From Daucus carota subsp. sativus (Eukaryota > Streptophyta > Magnoliopsida > Apiales > Apiaceae): 64,000 nt of DNA. The stretch covers positions 48,046,380 to 48,110,379 of the forward strand of contig NC_030383.2 of assembly GCF_001625215.2 (NCBI RefSeq), read 5' to 3'. The position numbers were made by a program, and so were the translations under genes. The notes beneath the pieces were generated by a model. It did no database searches. It saw only the letters and a list, made by a program, of their open reading frames with translations, and was not told the DNA's origin. Of the stretch, positions 47,053-58,141 are shown one piece after another; position 1 is the first letter of the stretch; every line of letters starts with the position of its first letter.

Positions 47053-49566
47053 ATGGATTCCGGCCATTTTTTCTTTAATAATCCACCATGCAACGGCAAC
47101 ATGTCGTTCCTCGGGAATTGCGATTCAGTTTTTCGAGGTAGATTTCTTGCAGTTTTGTACATCTTGTATCAGTCTTTTGATTTTTACTTATAGTTTATGT
47201 ATTTTTTTAAGAAGTTAAATTTGTTTAGAGATTGAATATGTGGTTATTCATGTAGGAGCAAGATCAGTGATTAACATGGAGGATTCTTCGAAAAGGAGAC
47301 CGTTTTTTAGCTCGCCGGATGAACTGTTTGACGAGGAATATTACGATGAACAGTTGCCGGAAAAGAAGCGACGGCTCACTGCTGAACAGGTGCTTATATT
47401 CTTCTTACTTTAGTAAGATACCTCCTGAATTCTGATCAGACTATTATTTTAAGGCCGATAAACACATATGCCTTCGAGATTTAAATTCTCGACATCTGAT
47501 CACGTATTTATTATATTACAATACTGGGGATCTTGTTGTTGATTTGAATTCTCAACATCTTGTCACGTATTTACTATAGTAGGATACTAGGGATTCTTAT
47601 CATGTTCATAGGCATATATTCAGTTACCAACAGCTGATATTGTCTAGCTAATTAAGCCAAGTCATGTCAGCTAGCATCAAATCATCTTATCTTGTATATT
47701 TTTAACTGATCTAGAACCTATTCGATCTGGTGTGATGTTCAAAAAAGAATAATTAGTGGACGATATATATGGTGAAACAAAAATCCATGATTAATCTGTG
47801 CACTGAAAAATTTTGCTGCTCACAATTTGACTTTATAAACACTATATATACATAAAGGTGCGCTTGCTGGAAAAGAGTTTCGAGACTGAAAACAAGCTGG
47901 AGCTGGATCGTAAAACTCAGCTAGCCAAGAATCTTGGGCTGCAGCCGAGGCAGGTGGCTGTATGGTTCCAGAACCGCCGCGCAAGGTGGAAGACTAAACA
48001 ACTTGAGAGGGACTACGATCACCTTAAATCCTCCTATGACTCTCTCGTCTCAGACTACGACTCCATTCGCAAGGACAATGAGAAGCTCAAAGCTGAGGTA
48101 CTAATTACTTATTAACAATGCTTGTTTCATTCATCAGAACAGAGTTAATTTCTGTTACTTGTCTTCTTTTTCTTTTTAATTTTTTTTTTTATTTGGGATC
48201 TTTGAATGTAGCAGGAAATTGAAATTGTATTCTGCCTTTAATTAATCAGTAGAGATGTTCGACACTTTAAATTATTTAATTAGGAGACGAATAGCTTAAT
48301 ACTATTACAGAGTAATACGAATAAGAAGCAGACAAGTGTTTGATAAAATATAGAGGTGCGACAACACATAAGCATCACGAGTCATTGATCTGCATTTCTT
48401 TGTAGTAAGAATGGATCAAAGAATCAAATGACAAGTTCTATTTTATTGCAACTTAAAAAGGATTGGCTACAGACAATGGAGTCGCGATCGCTAACACCTG
48501 GCTTATCGGGTAGTCATTTGGAACATTACTGAACTGGTCCCGATTATATTCCTGATTAGCTTATAAAATAAGTGCACTATGTGTTGATGTTTCAGTGGTT
48601 CCCACTGCAGTTTGTATCATGTTAGACAAATTTGTATCTGTTTTAAACTTCACAAACCAATTAAAATAAAAGGAGGGGCTGCTCGTTTCAGTATGCCCAG
48701 AATCTTTCACCCTGCAGGTCCTTTTTCGAACACTTGTTCTTGGACTTAGCTTCTTGATATTTTCTCCTATGTAAAACCTTATGCATAACTTATTTGGGTG
48801 TATGTACAATACCTACCTGGTTATTGGGGTCGAAAATGACTTTGTTTCTTGCAGTGTCAGGAGGACAATATGTTTTATTCACTCATCGGCGTCTCGTCCC
48901 ATTTTATGTGAACTACTTTTCTTGTTTAGATGTTTCAAAAAAAAAAAAAAAAACCTTCCATTTATAGTACCCACCTCGTATCATTATAATCAGACATTCA
49001 CACTTTTTTAACGTCTACTATCTCATTTTCTGTGATCGAAATCAAAGTCAAACATTCAACTCTTAAAAAGCGTCATAACGGGGATATTGGAAGTAACATT
49101 TGATATGTGTGCTGCATGGATAATGAATCTACATATATAACACTATTCCTCCATCTAGGTGGTATCCCTGTCTGAGAAACTACAAGCAAAAGAGATAGTT
49201 AGGGAGCCGACACCAGATAAAAACCCCGAGGAGGTAGTTTCCGCAGAAGCAGCAGGTGGTGGCGTATCAGTAACAGTGAAGGTGGAGGATCGGCTGAGCA
49301 CGGAGACAGGTGGGAGTGCAGTAGTGGAGGAAGACGGGCGTCAAGTCATGGACAGCGGAGATTCTTATTTCCCTAACGACAATGATCAGGTGAATGACTA
49401 CTCAAGATGTCTGTCAATGGATCAGGTTCATTCAGATGAGGACGACGGCAGTGGGGACGGGCGCAACAGTTATTTCTATCATGAGTTTGTGGAAGTTGAT
49501 CGGGTTGAGCCAGAGGCGCACCATCGGGACGAGGGAGAGGCTCTGGGGTGGTGGGTGTGGTCCTAA
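47053..49566 (+). CDS. HAT5: HD-Zip class I transcription factor, HAT5/ATHB1 type
   Basis: Four exons (47053-47137, 47256-47389, 47858-48097, 49159-49566) join in phase to 288 aa. The acidic N-terminus has the family block [20 protein letters not shown]. The homeodomain spans about residues 64-120 with the recognition helix [16 protein letters not shown] (Trp109). A leucine zipper follows with heptads at Leu122, 129, 136, Ile143, Leu150 and Leu157. The C-terminal acidic region ends [10 protein letters not shown], the Trp-containing tail typical of ATHB1-like proteins. HD-Zip I dimers bind CAATNATTG sites; ATHB1 controls cell-wall and hypocotyl growth genes in response to light and temperature. 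The third exon starts after a weak AAAG acceptor but homology fixes it. No damage seen. Confidence 0.95.
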
Positions 49567-50169
49567 GAAAATAAGCACCATGGCCTAGCACATTATAATT
49601 ATTGTTGTTATTGTGTGTATTCCAATTTGCACTACTTAAAAAACTGTTGATCACCTTGTAATCACATTGTGTCAACTATCTATAGTACTGCTACATGTAT
49701 CATGTATACTAGTGCTCTATGTTTTTGTTTATGAATAAAACGACCTGTACTACTTGTTTTCTATAAACTTTGACCAAACACTTTAATTCCTTTGTAAACT
49801 GAAATGCACAAAAATATAAATGTAATAGAAAGGCCCGTAACTGAGTCGAGTCGAGTCAAACAGACTTCAATTTCTCCGTTGTGAGGGTAAGGTTCGGTAA
49901 GAGTTCACATGCACATAATATGTGTAATCTCTGTGTGAACTAAAAAGACTGGAGTTGCTCCTACAAAACACCCAAGAGCCAATATATCTGGCTATTTGGA
50001 CCCCCATAAAGAACTGTTATGGTCGATTACTGCTCAACTTTGAAGTAACATCAACATCACCGTCCATGCTATATTCTAATCACAAGTGCAACAACTTAAA
50101 TTGTCACTCTCCAAGTGAGTCGGGGGGGCGGACTCAGGTCGGTCCGCATGTGTGCCAATTACTATATTA
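49567..50169. other. HAT5 3' UTR and spacer up to Helitron
   Basis: 3' UTR with AATAAAA-like signal near 49733, then unremarkable sequence. The Helitron target A is base 50169. Confidence 0.5.
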
Positions 50170-50200
50170 CTAGCCTATAACCCGTGCGAAGCACGGGCGA
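50170..50200 (-). other. Helitron 3' terminus with hairpin
   Basis: Minus strand: GCCCGTGCTTCGCACGGG, then TTATAGG, then CTAG. The stem is 7 bp (CCCGTGC/GCACGGG). The same end occurs at 63031 with two changes. Confidence 0.85.
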
Positions 50201-50220
50201 CCATATAATTTTAATGTGAT

Positions 50221-50410
50221 TATTTATAAGCTTAATATCATTTTATTTGTGTTTTTTTTATTAATTAAATAAAATGGTATTAAATTATATTAGTTGATTC
50301 CTTATGTGAATGTTTATTTATAAGCTTAATATATTTTTTTAGTGTTTTTTTATTAATTAAATAATATGTTATTAAATTATATTAGTCGATTGCTTATATT
50401 CACTTTTGAA
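50221..50410 (+). repeat. 94-bp tandem duplication in Helitron 3' region
   Basis: TATTTATAAGCTTAATAT starts two AT-rich units, at 50221 and 50315, with small differences. 50410-51160 is otherwise featureless AT-rich sequence. Confidence 0.7.
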
Positions 50411-51170
50411 AGTTTGTCTTGTGAAATATTTTTCTATATTATAAAATATTAGTATTAACAATCAATTTGTTTTTCCATATGTAAATATTTTCTTAATATT
50501 AATATATGATATTGTGGTTTTTGATTAATATTATCTCATATTATTCATATTTCATTGCATAGCAAATAATATATTGTATTTGAAAAAATTTAGTTATATT
50601 AAAATATTGAGGTGAAATTGTTAGTTATTGGTAAAACATCTATTCATTTAAAAATTTTAATTATTAAAATATTTTTATTATCCATATGTGAATATTTTTC
50701 TTAATATTACTATATATAATAACATTGGAAAATGATACGATAATAAAGGTGATGTCTCTAGAGCTCTTTGTCTCTAAGACTGCAGTTGTTTAAATTATGT
50801 TAATTAATATGATTATATAGTAAATGATTCTTTGATATTGTCATCGATTTGCCTTGTAATTCCCATATAGAGAATTTATTTTTAACAAATAGACTTTAGT
50901 TAAAATAATATAATGCATCAATATTTTCAAAAATATTAAATATACTTTTTAAGATTAAAAAAAAGATAAATTTTAATTAAGGAATGAACTTTGATTAAAT
51001 TAAAATAGAATATATTTTCAGGAAAATGAAAGTAAACACTAAATTTTAAAATGAAATTTATAAAAGATAATGATGAAATCAAACTATGAATCATGATTGG
51101 AATTTAGATATTATTGATATCATACATACAAATTACTACATACAAACAGTGACCACTCTATTTTCTCTAA

Positions 51171-51355
51171 TAACCACCATGCCATTATCATTTCTCTCAT
51201 CAACATTCACCTCCCCGGGTGTTGTCAATCACCAGGTCCACGAACTGATCAAAAGCGGAAGGGTGCAAACCACAATGTGATTAGCATTCATCTTAATTTG
51301 AAGCTTCTTGTCCATGTACTTCTTTAGATCTAGGGGCTGGCCTGAGCGACTCATT
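51171..51355 (-). pseudogene. SmG (snRNP G) fragment captured in Helitron
   Basis: From the ATG at 51355 the minus strand reads MSRSGQPLDLKKYMDKKLQI, the start of the spliceosomal Sm protein G, continuing KMNANHIVVCTL. A frameshift then occurs where the family has GTLRGFDQF. The rest is visible in another frame (FDQFVDLVIDNT) and, after a second shift, EVNVDERNDNGMVV. Sm ring proteins are essential core snRNP subunits; this copy cannot make one. Confidence 0.85.
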
Positions 51356-51389
51356 GTTATTTGCTACGGAGATTGAACAGTAATAGGTG

Positions 51390-52330
51390 ACGGGAATTAA
51401 CGACAAAGAGCAAAGATTATGGGTCTGTCAAACAATTGCATGACCACCCCAGTCAGGAAACTAGGCTGAGAACGATCCTTTACCGAAACCAGGCTGAGAA
51501 CGATCCTTTACAGCACTTCACACAGACCAGGAAGAGCTGTTAGTCAGGCTCTAGTCAAGCAGTACCATTTCATCAACCAGACTCAGTGACCCGCCTCCTT
51601 AAAAATAAAGGATGCAGAGGTACGATCCTTTAGAACAGATCATGTTCAAGTAAGGTCGTTGATGGCCCTGATCTGCTCTTCTCCCATGCTAACAGAACAC
51701 TAATCAGCAAGGCTTTACCTCATTAGTTGGAAGTTTCAAGTCAAGTCATCTTTGGTGTTGTCATTTTTCGCAAAGACTCGCAAAATCATCATTACTGATG
51801 TCAAAGTAGCTTATAACATGTCCAAGCCAGAGCTGTATTGACAAACTAAGTCCAAATTATATTTACAGAGGATACATTGCTGAGCTAGGAAGGGAAGGGT
51901 GAGAAGCTATATACAAAGTGAAAACATCAAAAAGCAAAAACTTTTTGAGATCAACCCAAATTGACCGAAGAAACTCTTGCTATCAGAAAAAAATATGAAA
52001 ACATGAGGCCCACTATACCAAGGTGGATTAAATAGTAAATGCTCAAACAAAAGCTTAAACATGCTGTGGGCATAATTGGACACCATCCATACAACCACAT
52101 CACTACTAAAAATAGCATGTCATACGAAGGTAAATATGATATAAAATGTGAGAGAGGGTCATAACTTGCAAATTCTCAGATCTGTGAATCATAACGTGTT
52201 AGTAAGAGTATATCCTAGTTGTTTTGGTGAACATGTTCACAATTTTTGCAGAAATAACTTAAAAAACTGGTCAGGTAACATATAAATACAAAATATACCG
52301 ATAGTGGAAGAGGAAATAAAAAAAGGAACC
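51390..52330. other. Helitron interior of unknown origin
   Basis: Contains a short direct repeat (AGGCTGAGAACGATCCTTTA twice near 51469 and 51489) and no identifiable exon. It may be intron or UTR of captured genes. Confidence 0.4.
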
Positions 52331-52602
52331 TTTAATTTCCTCGATATTAGATTGCAGGTGGACACTATTACCCTCAAGCATCTTAGATACCTCCTTGCCA
52401 GATTCAAATGCCCTGAGGAAATAATCTTCGATATCTTTCAAAACTTCCAACAACTCCCTTCCCCTTACAGGTGTATGAACCACTGTTAAACCCTTTTGCT
52501 CATTTAATCAAGATCCACTGGTTCTACAGTCTCCTTAACTTGCACTTTGTTTTCATTATCAGTCACCACCGCATTACTTTCTTCATCCATATTAGCATAT
52601 AC
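52331..52602 (-). pseudogene. DUF632 (NRG2-like) exon fragment in Helitron
   Basis: After acceptor ATTGCAG the minus strand encodes VYANMDEESNAVVTDNENKV, reaches an in-frame TAA at 52504-52506, then shifts frame before GRELLEVLKDIEDYFLRAFE and SGKEVSKMLEGNSVHLQ, the conserved start of the DUF632 domain. The exon ends at a GT donor (AAAG|GTTCC). DUF632 proteins such as NRG2 regulate nitrate responses. Nonsense and frameshift make it non-functional. Confidence 0.8.
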
Positions 52603-53199
52603 CTGCAATATACAAAATGATGGTATAACCTAAAGTTATAGTTCTTTAGCAAAAAAAATAAAGTTATAGTCGATGTATTTAATCTTTTATGCTGGTAAAT
52701 GGTAATAGGCTCCGTCGAAACATTACATACATTTTCACAACCAATGGAGTAAAGTGGGTGCATTTTAAGCAAAATAAAAAACGGCAGAATAACATTTCAC
52801 CCAATATTTGGCATCTAAGCGACGAAATGGAAATCTATATCACATTCTAATTGTAAATCTAAAGCATAATCCAATAAAAACCTAAATTAATATCAATTAA
52901 GATAAGCTATATCATGTTTTAATTGTAAGATAAGCTATATCATGTTTTAATTGAAAGACTGTTATATAGTTATTCCATGCTCTGTCCTGAGAGTATACAT
53001 TGGCCATTGTTAATTACACTCCAAAACAATTATCTACCGTACTCTTTATCCTTATCTTCCATGTTATATCATGCTTATTAAATCAATATACACAACAATG
53101 TAAAACATACAACATTATCCATGAGCACATTCTTTAAAGTTCTGGGAATAAAAGGTTCATATGGTAGGTGACAAAAAGATATCCTTTAATGCTCTTACT

Positions 53200-53470
53200 T
53201 CCCTAAGAGTTTGTGTTTGAGTGTGTATGAGAGAGAGAGACTGATGAAAGCAATGGAAGGCGCCATTGACTAAATCGTCGACTCGATTGAAAATCTCGTT
53301 GAGAAAGAGTTGGGGATTGAGGTTGAGAGAATCAAAGAGTTGGGGATTGAGGTTGAATGAAAAGTAGAATATGGAGTAAAGTATAGAGGTCGCCGAGATG
53401 GAGAGAGACAGAGGGCGACGGTGACAGTGACTTTACGTGCAGTATATGTTTTGGGGTGTAAAACCAACCT
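53200..53470 (-). pseudogene. Unidentified first-exon fragment in Helitron
   Basis: On the minus strand a CT-rich leader (with CAACCTCAATCCCCAACTCT twice) precedes MAPSIAFISLSLSYTLKHKL, and then a possible donor GGGAAG|TAAG region. It looks like a 5' UTR plus first exon of a captured gene. I do not recognise it. Confidence 0.35.
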
Positions 53471-53519
53471 CTGTTAGGATTTAGGAGATAGAATTGTAAT
53501 AGGCGACGATCCTTACGTT

Positions 53520-53608
53520 TTTGTATAGCAATGAGACGAGACTAAAAAAAATGACCAAACCAAAAAACATGAACAAAACATAGGACTACAAATTATACCT
53601 ATGCATAT
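53520..53608 (-). repeat. Internal second copy of Helitron 5' end
   Basis: The minus strand CATAGGTATAATTTGTAGTC, then TGTTCATGTTTTTTGGTTT, matches the outer 5' terminal region at 58085-58165, but the terminal TCTATACTAT bases are missing. It abuts the end of the sugar-transporter fragment. Confidence 0.75.
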
Positions 53609-53620
53609 TAGTCAGCACAC

Positions 53621-54891
53621 CTGGTTGACTGATCCCAGCCCTCCTCTGAGGTTTTGAGGTGCTATCTCAGCTATATATACAGGAACCTATAATTAAAACA
53701 GGATGCATATGCTCTATCAATAAACATTCCTCACAACATTCCCTCCATACAGCATATAGGAAAAAAATAAAAAAAATTACCACGTAAGAGATGATTCCAA
53801 CACCAAATCCCTCCAGCAACCTTCTCGTGTACAAAAATGAAGAATCCTAAGAGAATAACAATTGAAAAAAGGAGAGTAGACATAGTAAAACATAGCAGAA
53901 AATAACAACTTCAAAAAATGCAGTAGAGCTTAGACTAATAGAGAAATCTCACTTTGGAAAATGACATCGCCAGCTAACCGATAATATTTGGGATAGCGGC
54001 AATCATTAACGACTATGAATCAAGAGCAAAAAGCATATTTATAAATAGCAGACTTCATCTATAGTTAACCCAAGATTTAAGTAATGACAATAGGCTTTTT
54101 TTCAATAATCAAACAAACTTACCCCTTTCCGCCCCATATACTCAGCAATTTGACCGCTAGCTATTGCCCCTAACATTGCACCCACATTTGATAACGAAAC
54201 AATGAGAACTAACCTAACAAATGGAGTTAGTAAAAATACCGAACAAAAATTACCAAAAAAATAAAGACTGAATGAAAAAAGTGAAAAATCGAAAGCCTCA
54301 TCTGTACCTCAGACACAGTAAGTCCAAGATCTCGGGATATAGCAGCCTGTGTAGGTGAAGAATAACCAGCCTACATATGGAATGAAATGACATCATCAAA
54401 GTAATCTACATGACTGCCTTTTTACAAGAGCCTAAATATTGTAAAAAGAATATGCAAGCAATAAGATGATCTCTGAGCTTGATTCTTAAAACTTGATTCT
54501 TAAAACTTTGGTTGATATTTTTTTCTTCCATCTACTTGGCAAAACCGATTATCGTAAATAAAGAACATTCAATAATCCACAAGCAACAGTTCAAATTTCA
54601 AGATTGTACTTGCATTAATGTAGTAACCAAAACCCATTGATTATCTAGAATCAAGATCGAATCTTGAACACATGGGCTGTACTGAAATATCTGAAAAATG
54701 ATAAGAGGCATGGAAAGAGAGAAATTACAGTGAAACCAAACTGGATAGGACCCCAAAGCAACAATAAGAACACAAGCAAGAACAGAGATGGAGTTGTCAC
54801 GAATGCCCTGTGAAGAGCTCATCATACTTGACTGGCGTGACCCCATTCGATACCAACTCCCTGTATCTTCACTATCCTCTCTGAAACTCAT
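53621..54891 (-). pseudogene. ERD6-like sugar transporter 5' half, captured in Helitron
   Basis: Six exons (54891-54729, 54370-54308, 54208-54123, 54012-53953, 53846-53781, 53686-53621) with intact splice signals encode the N-terminal half of an ERDL6-type vacuolar monosaccharide exporter (MFS). Recognisable blocks: [73 protein letters not shown] and VPVYIAEIAPQNLRGGLGSV. Defects: one extra G after VALG shifts frame in exon 1; about 4 nt are missing before SLSNVG in exon 3; and TGG is TAG after IPNIIG in exon 4. The second six transmembrane segments are absent. It retains introns, so it was captured as DNA, not retrotransposed. Confidence 0.92.
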
Positions 54892-55170
54892 CTTGCTCTA
54901 TTTGAATTGACCAAATTCAACACTAACAAAGATTTGAAGTTATACTAATGATGCAGTTGTGTATACATTTACTTCCTGTTTACATATATCAATTCAGACA
55001 GAACAGATATAGGGGGTTGATGAGGATCAAGAATAAGCCACTAATAGATATTTCCACGTTCTGCTTTGAGTTCTGATGCTGATTTGATTCATAATTAATT
55101 TCAAGCAGTTGGGTCTCTGTCAGTTTTATTCCTAAGAACACAACAGAAAAGCATGTGTAAAGTTACAGTT

Positions 55171-56545
55171 TTAGCCTTCTTGTTCCTGTTTGGCTTCCAC
55201 TTCGACCTTTGCTGATATGTTATCTTCCCCTCCACCTCCAGTAGAAACCTTATCCGAATCAGCGACATCCACAGTCTCCATTAAGGAATCATCATTCTCA
55301 GTAGCATAACCACTATTGTGTAAAAGAGACATTCTGCATCCCAGAACAATATAACAATCATATAATGATCCCAAGCTGGTATACAAAGATGAACATAAAA
55401 AAGAAACTTACTTCTTTGAAACCTCAAGCTTCCTTTGTCTAATCTTCTCTAAAAGTGAAGATATGGGTTTCTGCACAACAGGAACAGGTTTAAATCCAGC
55501 GCCATTCTGTCATAACCAATCAAAGATACACTTATATTAGTGACGAGGCTCCTTTATCCGTCCCAGTGAACATAAATATCTAAAATGCTAAATAACAGTA
55601 ATCATACAGAATTATGTATAGACTTCGCAAGAGTTTAAGACATGTACCCAAAATCACAATACTCTGATAACAAGACATCAGTTAATTATTTACCAAATAT
55701 AAAATATCAAGCTTTAGCTGATAGCCTAATGAAATAAGTATGACAATGTTACTGACTTACCGCCCCTTACCTATACCCTCATGAGTCATGAACAGAGATC
55801 AGGAATTCAAAACTACATTAGCCTCTTTTCAAATCGAATGATCAGTACATGTTATGCAACCTACCGAAACACACACAATATTATCAATTACACAGACTAA
55901 GTATGAACCTCGCAGGAGTCTTTGAGATTCAGCATGGAGTTGCTCTAGATGAGCTTTCCTTTCCTACAATTAAAAACAGTAATAATCAACAAACTAAACC
56001 AGATCAGTCAGTTTAACTTATACCTAAACAAATCAACATCAAATTATACCTTCTCTTCCTTCCGCTTGTTTGAAGCCTTTTCCTTTAACTTCATTTCCTC
56101 GGAAGTACCGTTAACTCTCTCCTTCTTCTCTTTCTTCTCACTACCTTCTCCTTCACTAGTCCGCTTCTTCTCCGCCTTCCTAACCTTCATCTCCTCCTCC
56201 TTTCCATCTCTCTTCTCCGCATCTCCCCCAATTTCATCATCAAAATCCAAAATTCTCTTAGTCACTTTCCTCACTTCTCCATACATATTACTCCTTTCCT
56301 CTAAACTATCAAAACTCTCACGTGACTTATCATCAGAAGATACACCTTTGGAGCCTCCAACTCCTCCAATTTCGCAAAATCAACACGAGGCAACGACAAC
56401 ACACTCTCAAATTTCCTCTTCTTCTCCCTCGATCCACCTCTAGCACTCCGCTTCTTCAACCTCACCTCACTCTTAAACTCCGCAATCTTTTTCCCCAAAT
56501 CCTCACTATCCTTCTCATCCCAAGACGAAAACTGTCTTTAAAATG
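55171..56545 (-). pseudogene. Claspin/MRC1-like C-terminal gene fragment in Helitron
   Basis: Several exons of one gene lie in order on the minus strand. A Lys/Glu-rich exon (SSWDEKDSEDLGKKIAEFKS ... KKRKFESVLSLPRVDFAKLE) shifts frame near 56345 before SLEERSNMYGEVRKVTKRIL. A short exon ERKAHLEQLHAESQRLLR (about 55970-55912) and an exon with FKPVPVVQKPISSLLEKIRQ (55500-55432) follow, and the last exon (55334-55171) ends EVEAKQEQEG and stop. The KPVPVVQKPIS..EKIRQRK block resembles plant claspin/mediator of replication checkpoint proteins; this identification is from memory and moderate. It is truncated at the 5' end. Confidence 0.55.
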
Positions 56546-57041
56546 CTTGAATGTCTCATCTCAGCACATTACTGACCATTACAATACTGAGTATTTAACC
56601 CCTAATCCTTGTAATTAATAATATACCTAAACCTCATTATAAGCACAATTACTTGAAAAAAATGTAGAGGCAAAACCCTTATTATACCCTAATCATTATA
56701 AAAACAGAAATGACATCATCCCACACATTGCAAAAAGCTTTATGACAAAGAAAATAACACAGTGGTTCAAAAGATAGACAAAAGAAAGAATAAAAAGTGC
56801 CATATGGCTTAAATTGTAATTAGCGATTAACCAAGCAGGGCAAATTTTCGATGTTGTTGCCAGTACATCAAGTGAACAATAGGAATATGCTGACTGAATC
56901 GATATGTGATTGTCTACTTTACTAACAAAAGATCAGTTCTATCACAAAGAATAAGATCAGAGATTACAAAAACTATACTTTTTAAGGAGGCTAACCAGAT
57001 ACAGATATAGAAGATGATATTTTTATTGAAAAAAAGCTTAC

Positions 57042-57858
57042 CCTGATAAGTCTATATTTAGGTTCATATTTCTTGGCACTCTCAACAGATATCAAACCGA
57101 ACCCCGTTGACTTTCCGCCACCAAAGTGAGTGCGGAACTTAAAAACAGAGATAGCTTGTGTGTCCTTGACTGAATACAACTCGGCCAATTTCTGCTTCAA
57201 CTCGGCCTTCATAAATATAATCAGATATCTAAAAATTTAACAAAAATTCCAATAACAAAAATAAAAGCCTAAATCATGTTAAAAATTACCTTTCAGACAT
57301 TAGCTTTCCCCGGATGAAGAACATCAATGATCTAAAACACCAGACAATGCAAAAACAATTACAAATAAATAGACTTGGCTAAACTGCATTCACATTACAT
57401 TTAGTTCGCTTGGATTTTAAAATCATTATATATGTTTATGCAATAACACAATTTAATTTACAGCACTGATAAATTAAAAAACAAAAAAAAAAACAATTGA
57501 GTATGCAAAAACAATTACAAATAAATAGACTTGGCTAAACTGCATTCACATTACATTTAGTTCGCTTGGATTTTAAAAGCATTATATATGTTTATGCAAT
57601 AACACAATTTAATTTACAGCACTGATAAATTAAAAAACAAAAAAAACAATTGAGCTACACTACACCATATTATTTTATTGCTGATTATAAATTACCAATT
57701 TAATTGTACTGACTAAACTAACTTACACAATTATGTAAAGAGAGAGGGGGAGTCTCAGAGAGTAGTTTTAAAGATTAAACAGAACATATACATGTGGATG
57801 CGAGACAGAGAGAGGGACGGAGAGAGAGAGACGTACGAATTGCTTCCTGGAGAGAAGC
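57042..57858 (-). pseudogene. 40S ribosomal protein eS24 (RPS24) fragment in Helitron
   Basis: Three exons: 57858-57837 (LLSRKQF), 57331-57290 (IIDVLHPGKANV then TGA in place of Ser, then Lys) and 57206-57042 ([54 protein letters not shown]). Splice sites are intact. The in-frame TGA is at 57293-57295, and two residues normally present after FGLI (Tyr-Asp) are missing. The first and last exons of RPS24 are absent. Introns are retained. Confidence 0.92.
57347..57656 (+). repeat. 156-bp tandem duplication in captured RPS24 intron
   Basis: ATGCAAAAACAATTACAAAT starts two nearly identical units at 57347 and 57503. They lie in the intron between the RLLSRKQF and IIDVLHPG exons. Confidence 0.9.
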
Positions 57859-58075
57859 CTGTAACCAACACATCCTCCGAATCATCTAACTCCTCACTTC
57901 TCGAATCCTCTAAATCTTCTAATCTCTTAAAATTAACCGAACTAAACAAATCCACTTCATCCTTCTCTGAATATTTCGCCCTCTCATCTGCCTCTCTTCT
58001 TCTAAAACCCTCAGTCAATCTCTGTTGGGTGGGAGAGAGAGTCCTAATAGGCGTCCGAAGAGAGAGTCCTGATAG
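57859..58075 (-). pseudogene. Unidentified acidic exon fragment at Helitron 5' end
   Basis: The minus strand encodes MTEGFRRREADERAKYSEKD and FKRLEDLEDSRSEELDDSED. The reading frame differs from the RPS24 exon it joins near 57860, so a capture junction probably lies there. It could belong to the claspin-like gene, but I cannot show that. Confidence 0.35.
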
Positions 58076-58141
58076 ATTTTAGTTTTTAAATGACGAAACC
58101 AAAAAAAGTGAGACGAAACCAAAAAACATGAACAAAAAGTG

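Noticed and set aside
56044..56443. Plus-strand ORF 55949-56443
   Set aside because: Antisense shadow of the Lys/Glu-rich claspin-like exon (Ser/Leu/Phe-rich complement).
54598..58018. Interpreting the 53.6-58 kb region as ordinary functional genes
   Set aside because: Fragments of different genes are truncated, frameshifted and enclosed by Helitron ends.
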